From an uncultured Collinsella sp. (GTDB lineage: Bacteria > Actinomycetota > Coriobacteriia > Coriobacteriales > Coriobacteriaceae), in assembly GCA_900546775.1 (NCBI GenBank), contig UREM01000022.1, positions 1-37,663 on the forward strand: DNA of 37,663 nucleotides. The letters run 5' to 3'. Below the pieces are notes generated by a model. The model searched no databases, was not told the DNA's origin, and saw nothing but the letters and a program-made list of their open reading frames with translations. This document shows positions 32,381 to 37,663 of the stretch, piece after piece (the first letter of the stretch is position 1; the number at the start of each line of letters is the position of its first letter). The position numbers and the translations under genes are program-made.

Positions 32381-32409
32381 ACAGCCCCAGTGCAAAGGAG
32401 GACGTATTC

Positions 32410-33747
32410 ATGGACGAGATGTTTGCCATTAAATGCCAAAACTGCGGCGGCCCTATGTACTCGCACCAGGCTAAACGCAGCTTTGAGTGCGCCTATTGCG
32501 GCACGGTCGTTCCGTGGCAGGCCGATGTGGGGGAGCCCAAGAGTGCCCTGGGCATTCGTCATACGCCGTTGACAGTGGTGGATGGGCTACTTAAGCTCAC
32601 CCATGTGTCGCAGCTCGAGCGCCCGGTAGACCCGGACTGGTATTTCTTCAATGCGCACTGGCGCAATCAGTCGGTTCTGGAGCATCTGCTGTGGGAGGAC
32701 CGTGGCACGGCGCAGGAGTTCCAAGAGGCTACGCATGTGAGCATTCCCTGCCCCTTCTGCGGTGCGTCCTTTGAGGGGCCATCGACCCAGCGCGTGTTTG
32801 AGTGCCCGTCCTGCGGCAATAAGATCGGCGTTGCCGACCTGCTCAAGCCCGGTACTTTTAGCAAACGCCTGACCATGGGCGTTGGTGCGGAGTATGTACC
32901 CGAGCAGGGCATTCCCTGCGAGATCACTCCGCAGCAGGCGCGTGCCAATGCACTGCAGCTGGTGCGCCAGTACCCCGACGCCTTTGCCGGGCACGACGTG
33001 GAAGACGCGATTCAAAATGACATGATGCTCTTCTACTTCCCCATGGCGCTCGCGGACTTGCGTATGATGGCGTCCTTCCCGGGCAAGGGCCTGAGCAAGG
33101 AGATTTTGGTGTACTACGAGGTGCTCGATTGGGCGTATCCGCGGGCAAACTACCTGGACGTTCGTCTTATGGGCATTTTGGAGCCGTGGGACTTTGGCAA
33201 GGTGGGACCGTTCGACCCTGCCATGCAGGAGGGCGACTTCCGCGTTGTCTCCGTCGATGCGTCCACCAAGGACCAGGTGGTTATTGATAAGCTGGCGCTC
33301 GACATTGCAGGCAACGATGCCGAGGCGGTGCTGGGGCTCAATAAAAAGAGCATCCGCGCCTGGGCGCGCAAGGCCCGCAAGCATAAAGACGGTCTGGTGA
33401 TGGTGCCGGTCTACTTTGTCGATCGTCCGGCGACTGACAGCCGCGATGGCGAGCAGGTGCGCATTGCCGTAAACGGCCAGACGGGTCGTGCGGCAGCGGT
33501 AGCGTTTAGCGACAAGCGTGAGACGCATGTGGTGGCGTCGCTCAATCCGAGCCTGCATCTGTCCGGCGAGAGCACCGTGCATGCCACGCCCGTCGAGGTC
33601 AAATACGTTAAATCGCCGTTCCTATACCAGATCGTGCGCCGTGGAGGCGGCGAACAGCCGCGGCAGGTGGCAGCGGCAGCTGAGGGTTCTTATCGAGAGG
33701 AGAAGCCTAAACGTAAGGGCTTGCTCGCTGCGATCTTTGGGAAGTAG
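32410..33747 (+). CDS. double zinc-ribbon protein of unknown function
   Basis: 445 residues. The N-terminus has two zinc ribbons, CQNCGGPM...CAYCG (about 9-29) and CPFCGASF...CPSCGNK (about 115-139), each with two C-x2-C pairs. The larger remainder, about 300 residues, is soluble with no membrane segment and contains no motif I recognise; the segment FPGKGLSKEILVYYEVLDWAYP and a basic stretch KKSIRAWARKARKHKDG stand out, and the tail is lysine-rich (EEKPKRKGLLAAIFGK). Zinc ribbons of this kind often bind nucleic acid or recruit protein partners; no further function is claimed. AAAGGAGG at 32394-32401 picks the ATG at 32410. It is divergent from the CDF transporter. Confidence 0.8.
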   Translation: MDEMFAIKCQNCGGPMYSHQAKRSFECAYCGTVVPWQADVGEPKSALGIRHTPLTVVDGLLKLTHVSQLERPVDPDWYFFNAHWRNQSVLEHLLWEDRGTAQEFQEATHVSIPCPFCGASFEGPSTQRVFECPSCGNKIGVADLLKPGTFSKRLTMGVGAEYVPEQGIPCEITPQQARANALQLVRQYPDAFAGHDVEDAIQNDMMLFYFPMALADLRMMASFPGKGLSKEILVYYEVLDWAYPRANYLDVRLMGILEPWDFGKVGPFDPAMQEGDFRVVSVDASTKDQVVIDKLALDIAGNDAEAVLGLNKKSIRAWARKARKHKDGLVMVPVYFVDRPATDSRDGEQVRIAVNGQTGRAAAVAFSDKRETHVVASLNPSLHLSGESTVHATPVEVKYVKSPFLYQIVRRGGGEQPRQVAAAAEGSYREEKPKRKGLLAAIFGK

Positions 33748-33804
33748 GGAAGCGCAGCGCGGGACGGCTCACAGGCGTGCGGGCGTTTCGGTCGCAACGT
33801 GCCG

Positions 33805-34854
33805 CTACCCTTGCGCTTCGCCATTAGTCGCTTCGTTGATGGCGCGGTACTCGGCACTCAGCTCGCGCGCCAGCTCTTCCTTGCTTGGAAGATACGGCAG
33901 GTATTTGGCGGCAAACACTTGGTCGTTGTCTTCGGGCAGCGTGTACTCGACGATCGAATCGCTTTTGTCCGCGCAGAGCACGATGCCTATGGGCGGATTG
34001 TCGCCTTCGTTCATGAGCTCGCGTGTGTAGTAGTTCACATACATTTGCATCTGGCCCAGGTCCTGATGCGTAAGGTCATCGGTCTTAAGGTCGATGAGCA
34101 CGAAGCAGCGCATCAGATAGTTGTAAAACACAAGGTCAATATAGAAATGGCGCCCATCAAAGGTGATGCGCTTTTGGCGCGCCTCGAAAGCGAAGCCACG
34201 GCCAAGCTCCAGCAGGAACTTCTGAAGATGCGTTATGAGTGCCTGCTCTAGATCGCTCTCGCGAAACGCAGCATCGTCCGTGAAACCTAAAAACTCCAGT
34301 ACGTATGGGTCGCGGATGATATCCTCGGGGCGACGAGCCGGGGCGCTCTTTTGGATTTCCTTGGTGACGGCCTCCTTGTCCTTGCTGGCAAGTAGGCGCT
34401 CTCGGAACATGGTGTTGATCTGGCGTTCGAGCTGACGCGTGCTCCAGCGAGAATCGGCGCATTCGTTCATGTACCATGTTCGAGTTTCGGGGTCGGTTAT
34501 ACGCGATAACCTGCGGTAATGTGTCCAATTCAATTCGGAACGCAGCGCGTTCCGAATTGGGAACGCAAGATAAAACTGACGCATGTATCTTAAGCTTCTG
34601 GCGTTGAAGCCTCTGCCAAAATCCTTAGTCAATCTAACGGCAAGTTCGTCGATCAGTGCATCGCCATACTTGGCGCGCTCCTCTCCGCCCTGTTCATCAA
34701 CAATACTCTTGCCGATCTCCCAATATGCCTCAACCATCGCAAAGTTAACGGCGGTATAGGCCTTGTCGCGAGCGGCGTTGAAAATCGAGGAAACCTGCTT
34801 GTAAAAAACTTCTGGCACGATTGCCGATTCCCCGCGGTTTGCCAGTTCACTCAT
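33805..34854 (-). CDS. DUF1016 / YhcG family PD-(D/E)XK nuclease
   Basis: About 349 residues. The N-terminal DUF1016 domain (VEAYWEIGKSIVDEQ, then FGRGFNARSLRYMRQFYLAFP and SELNWTHYRRL) and the C-terminal nuclease domain with FYIDLVFYNYLMRCFVLIDLKTDDLTHQDLGQM (split as IDLVFYN and VLIDLK, the D-x(n)-(D/E)-x-K site) match the YhcG family. These genes often sit in defence or restriction islands, alone or with methylases; none is visible here. The start is unclear: ATG at 34854 or 34887 are both possible, neither with good spacing to GAGGA; the first is listed. The 5' half is visibly AT-richer than its neighbours, which suggests transfer. The gene stands alone. Confidence 0.88.
   Translation of the reverse strand: MSELANRGESAIVPEVFYKQVSSIFNAARDKAYTAVNFAMVEAYWEIGKSIVDEQGGEERAKYGDALIDELAVRLTKDFGRGFNARSLRYMRQFYLAFPIRNALRSELNWTHYRRLSRITDPETRTWYMNECADSRWSTRQLERQINTMFRERLLASKDKEAVTKEIQKSAPARRPEDIIRDPYVLEFLGFTDDAAFRESDLEQALITHLQKFLLELGRGFAFEARQKRITFDGRHFYIDLVFYNYLMRCFVLIDLKTDDLTHQDLGQMQMYVNYYTRELMNEGDNPPIGIVLCADKSDSIVEYTLPEDNDQVFAAKYLPYLPSKEELARELSAEYRAINEATNGEAQG
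34531..34559. repeat. 13-base perfect palindrome inside the YhcG-type gene
   Basis: CAATTCGGAACGC (34531-34543), AGC, GCGTTCCGAATTG (34547-34559). It lies in the coding region for the RNALRSELNW segment, so it must satisfy both protein and structure. A regulator site inside the gene or chance are both possible. Confidence 0.5.
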
Positions 34855-35021
34855 CAATATCGCCCGACTTTCCTCTTGAGGACGCATCTTTATTGCATTT
34901 AGTTTAAAGACTCGTACGGACACGAATCGCTGCGCTGTCTGGCAACTTCGCATGGGGGCCTTGCGGTGACTAAAATTTGGCAATAGAGACAGTTTTCGCG
35001 AACCCCATGGGAGTGACATGC

Positions 35022-35291
35022 ATGGACAACAACGCCTTGCTGTTTCAGGACAAGGGTTCGGGTAGGTTTAAAGACGTCAAGATCTACCCCAACCGTATCG
35101 AGGTGCTCAAGAAGGGCACTTTTGGTGGCAAGCACACCGAAATTGTCTATCTTAAGGACATCACGGGCGTCAATAGAATCAAAGGCCGCGATGTTTTTCT
35201 GCGTAACAGGCTGTTGACTGCTTGTGTTTTTAGCCTGAGCAGTCGTGCGAAGGCCCAGGAGTTTGTTAACGCGCTGAACATGGTGATGTAG
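35022..35291 (+). CDS. small PH-like domain protein
   Basis: 89 residues of mixed strand and helix, with the pattern of bacterial PH-like domains: RFKDVKIYPNRIEVLKKG strands, then EIVYLKDITGVN, then a short helix KAQEFVNALNMV at the end. It is soluble, with no signal or membrane helix. GGGAG at 35009-35013 is eight bases before the ATG at 35022, so the longer frame from 34977 is not needed. TAAAAT at 34971-34976 could be its -10. Function is not known; proteins of this kind occur alone or fused to SHOCT segments. Confidence 0.72.
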   Translation: MDNNALLFQDKGSGRFKDVKIYPNRIEVLKKGTFGGKHTEIVYLKDITGVNRIKGRDVFLRNRLLTACVFSLSSRAKAQEFVNALNMVM

Positions 35292-35316
35292 CCTATGGCG
35301 GCGTTTGGGCCAAGGT

Positions 35317-35351
35317 AAAAATCGGGGGCGCAGAACGGTGTTCTGCGCCCC
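35317..35351 (-). terminator. intrinsic terminator of the PI-PLC-like gene
   Basis: Perfect 12-pair stem GGGGCGCAGAAC (35325-35336) / GTTCTGCGCCCC (35340-35351) with a three-base loop. Read on the minus strand it is followed by CGATTTTTACC, a U tract just after the stem. It starts 36 bases after the PI-PLC stop. Confidence 0.88.
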
Positions 35352-35386
35352 TCGTCGAGTCGATGTGTCCAAAAGGGTCGGCTTGC

Positions 35387-37663
35387 CTATTCGCTATCGT
35401 CCCCAGCGTTTTCGCGGTCATTTGCAAGCATCGCTGCGCCGGCGACCGTCGTCGCCACGGCGGCAGCGGCGAGCCCGGCGGCAATGCCGGAGCCATCGCC
35501 CGTGTCGGCGAGTTTTCCGCCCGAGCTCTTGCCCTTGCCGTTCTTGTCGGCGCCGCCTGCGTTGGAACCCGTGCCGCTGCCGTTGCCGCCCGCACTGCCC
35601 GAGGCCGCTACGGTAAAGCTTGCGGCTCCGTCGCTGGCGAGCGTGTAGTTCTGCGCCGCGTCGCCCAAGAGACCGTTCACGCGCACCCAGTACGTTCCTG
35701 CGGCAAATGTTTCGCCCTCGACCATTGCCGTGCCCGGAGCGCCGTCCGCGTCGTGCACAAACTCGAGCTGGGCCGTGCAGGCATCGGTTTCGAGCTTGCC
35801 CTCGAGTGATGCCGCAATCTTGGCGCGCACGTCTTCGCCGGCCTTAAGGCCTTCGAGCCCCTCAAAATGGGGCGTCAGCGCGCGTGGATCGATATCGATG
35901 GGCACATGACCCCGCAGCTCCGTAACGGTCTCGTTGCCCAAGGCGTCGACATCCACATATTCGATGGTAAACGTATGGCCCGAAGCTGTCGCGTTGAGCG
36001 CGTTGCTGCTGTCAGCAAGGCGGAAATGACCCTCGCCAACGGTCTTGCCATCCTGGAATGAGGCATCGCTCAGCGAGTCGCCGTACGTCATGCGCATGCG
36101 GGTCGGGAGATAGTACGGGAGATAGTACGAAGCCGTCTGCTTGTGCTCCGTATCGTAATTGCGCTGGTAGATGCTCCGGGCCAGCGCCGCATCAACAAAG
36201 TCGGATGCGATGATGCCAATGTGCTTGAGGTAATCTGACTTTGTATCCTCGGTGCCGCTGGGATTGATGTACGGGCTCTTGTACAGATGCTCGTTGACTA
36301 CTCGTGCCGAGGTAAAAGGATTGCCTCCGTGCGACAAGCCCGTGCAGCTGGTGTAGTTGATAGACCAGCAACGCTCCTGGACTTGCACCTTGGCCCTGTC
36401 ATCGTCCACGACGTCCACCTTGTTGCGCGTGCGCCCGGTCGTTTCCTTCAGCGCATTATCGACCCAGCTGAGCTTGTCGGTTCCCGTGAGTTTGTACTTG
36501 TCCTGGGCGTATACCTTGGTGCAATAGGGCTCTTTGTCGCCTGTTTCTCCCGCGGCTTCAAAGCCCCGCGCGTCTTGGACGAGACACATAGTGGCGCTGT
36601 CGGAGTGAGCCTTGATCTTGTCATCCCATTCGGTAAGGTCGAGGCCCCACGTGTGGCCGCTTACACTGTTGCCGGCGAGCCTAAATCGACGCAGCAGAAC
36701 GATCTTTCCGCGCACCTCGTGTAGCGCGGGGATTCGGCTCGACGTATAGAACAGTTTGGGGTTGTCGTCCAAAACCTTGGCGAAAGCCGTCGTAACACTT
36801 TCGTCGGTAGCCTCGTCGTTGCCTCGTGACACCAGCATGATGAGCGCTTCTGTCGGGTTTTCGTTCAAAAACGTTTTGAAGTAGCCTATGACATCGGAAA
36901 GATGCATAAAGTACGCGTCTTTTTTGAGCAGGTAGTAATCCCCGTGGTCGATACCGGGGTCGTCGCCCTTTCCGAGCCGGATATCAAAATAGCGAATGCC
37001 TTCGAGCAACTGCGTGGGAATGTAATCCTGCTGGCATTTTACTTGCGAGGATTGGGGCTCAGTGTCGTTGTCCACGCTGCAGGTGCCCGAATCGTGCGTA
37101 CCCGGGATGCTCAGCTCGTCGAGGAACTTGTTGTCGTCGACGTATTTCATCCAACATGGCCCATCGACGTAGCTGCTGTACGTGATCCAGTCGAGGCTGC
37201 TAACCGTGGCATCGTTCTTTTTCATGTCGTAACCGATAAGTTCGAGCTCCCACGGAATGCTCTTACTCTTATGGCAGATCTTATTGTTGTCCTGGTCTTC
37301 GCCGTTCGATTCTATTGCCAGGTACTTAATGTCTTTTTTCTCGGTTTCTTTCTCGACCGTGCGGTCTCGGATGATATAGGTTCCGTTTGATTGACGCTCG
37401 AACGCAAAAGCGCGGCTGGGCTTGTTGTCATACTCGCCGCCCCATACGTGGATGACCTTTCCATCTTTGTCAGAGTCGTCGTCGACCGACCAAATGCTGT
37501 AGCCCGTCTTTTTATGCTCTTCGAAATTGAGCAAGGTGCGGATAGCATACCAGTTTGTATCGTCATTCTTGGTCGTTACGTTCTCAAGGATGAGCTTGCT
37601 GGACGTGCCCTTGATTATCGACTTTATCCGAACACCTCCCACATTCATCCGTACATGTACGGA
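35387..37663 (-). CDS. cell-wall-anchored PI-PLC-like phosphodiesterase with ricin-like N-terminus (5' end outside window)
   Basis: At least 753 residues; the frame is open to the window edge. Using the ATG at 37648 for numbering: residues about 25-140 look like a ricin-type beta-trefoil (repeated GYSIWSVDDD, FAFERQSNGTYIIRD, YLAIESNG). A PI-PLC X domain follows, with the catalytic histidine H185 in IPGTHDSG, R224 in FDIRLG and the second histidine H235 in IDHGDYYL. An Ig-like segment (about 600-690), a Gly/Ser/Asn linker and a C-terminal anchor LADTG plus hydrophobic helix (AAGLAAAAVATTVAGAAML) come last. LAxTG is the signal known for class E sortases of Actinobacteria. No signal peptide is visible at 37648, so the true start is upstream. 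Substrate, perhaps inositol phospholipids or glycans, is inference. Confidence 0.85.
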   Translation of the reverse strand, partial: SVHVRMNVGGVRIKSIIKGTSSKLILENVTTKNDDTNWYAIRTLLNFEEHKKTGYSIWSVDDDSDKDGKVIHVWGGEYDNKPSRAFAFERQSNGTYIIRDRTVEKETEKKDIKYLAIESNGEDQDNNKICHKSKSIPWELELIGYDMKKNDATVSSLDWITYSSYVDGPCWMKYVDDNKFLDELSIPGTHDSGTCSVDNDTEPQSSQVKCQQDYIPTQLLEGIRYFDIRLGKGDDPGIDHGDYYLLKKDAYFMHLSDVIGYFKTFLNENPTEALIMLVSRGNDEATDESVTTAFAKVLDDNPKLFYTSSRIPALHEVRGKIVLLRRFRLAGNSVSGHTWGLDLTEWDDKIKAHSDSATMCLVQDARGFEAAGETGDKEPYCTKVYAQDKYKLTGTDKLSWVDNALKETTGRTRNKVDVVDDDRAKVQVQERCWSINYTSCTGLSHGGNPFTSARVVNEHLYKSPYINPSGTEDTKSDYLKHIGIIASDFVDAALARSIYQRNYDTEHKQTASYYLPYYLPTRMRMTYGDSLSDASFQDGKTVGEGHFRLADSSNALNATASGHTFTIEYVDVDALGNETVTELRGHVPIDIDPRALTPHFEGLEGLKAGEDVRAKIAASLEGKLETDACTAQLEFVHDADGAPGTAMVEGETFAAGTYWVRVNGLLGDAAQNYTLASDGAASFTVAASGSAGGNGSGTGSNAGGADKNGKGKSSGGKLADTGDGSGIAAGLAAAAVATTVAGAAMLANDRENAGDDSE
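37648..37663. repeat. 16-base perfect palindrome at the window end
   Basis: TCCGTACATGTACGGA reads the same on both strands and ends exactly at the last base of the window. It lies within the open frame of the PI-PLC-like gene. Confidence 0.7.

Noticed and set aside
32314..32409. A longer start for the zinc-ribbon protein at 32314.
   Set aside because: The ATG at 32410 has AAAGGAGG at good spacing, and the added residues look random.

Overview
This window appears to join two different bacterial backgrounds. Positions 1 to about 6 kb carry the end of purA, a degV gene, a CNNM/CorC-type membrane protein and clpB. This part has Firmicutes-style signals: a textbook TTGACA-N17-TATATT promoter, a CIRCE heat-shock operator, U-rich hairpin terminators, and leucine codons that are mostly CTG. 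It looks like an Oscillospiraceae (Faecalibacterium-like) clostridium. From about 6.1 kb to the end the DNA is GC-rich with frequent CTC and TCG codons, and its proteins look like Coriobacteriia (Collinsella-like, Actinomycetota). The change falls inside cysK, between about 6033 and 6090. That is what a chimeric metagenome contig joined in a conserved gene would look like; a real transfer is less likely. Both taxon names are judgements from protein and codon style and have not been checked by search.

Layout. 1-5.6 kb: purA end, degV, then corC-like and clpB on the minus strand, with CIRCE control of clpB. 5.7-8.5 kb: cysK (minus) divergent from a four-cysteine Rrf2 regulator, a small four-helix membrane protein (minus), and a TrpR/YerC-like repressor. 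8.7-23 kb: a replication and repair block of addB, addA, dnaE and a SWIM/SNF2 helicase, all on the plus strand. 23-25.5 kb: a superoxide reductase and a NAD-synthetase-like protein whose two active sites both look destroyed. 25.8-29.9 kb: ruvC-ruvA-ruvB with overlapping stop and start codons, then fhs. 30-37.7 kb: accessory and envelope genes: a membrane-anchored PASTA-like protein with heptad repeats, a CDF metal exporter, a double zinc-ribbon protein, a YhcG-type nuclease, a small PH-like protein, and a cell-wall-anchored PI-PLC-like enzyme cut by the window edge.

How the genes fit together. AddAB processes double-strand ends for recombination, RuvABC resolves the resulting junctions, and DnaE copies DNA, so the centre of the window is DNA maintenance. 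CysK and its divergent Rrf2 regulator form a cysteine or Fe-S control pair. Fhs supplies 10-formyl-tetrahydrofolate. Superoxide reductase suits an obligate anaerobe.

The most unusual items are the NAD-synthetase pseudoenzyme, several long perfect or near-perfect inverted-repeat elements between genes (8543-8620, 15503-15565, 25535-25562, 25577-25673), a lengthened fingers region in DnaE, an AddB lacking most Fe-S cysteines, and the surface PI-PLC with a ricin-like N-terminus and an LADTG anchor. I saw no tRNA, rRNA, CRISPR array, transposase or prophage structure. No complete new multi-gene system stands out.
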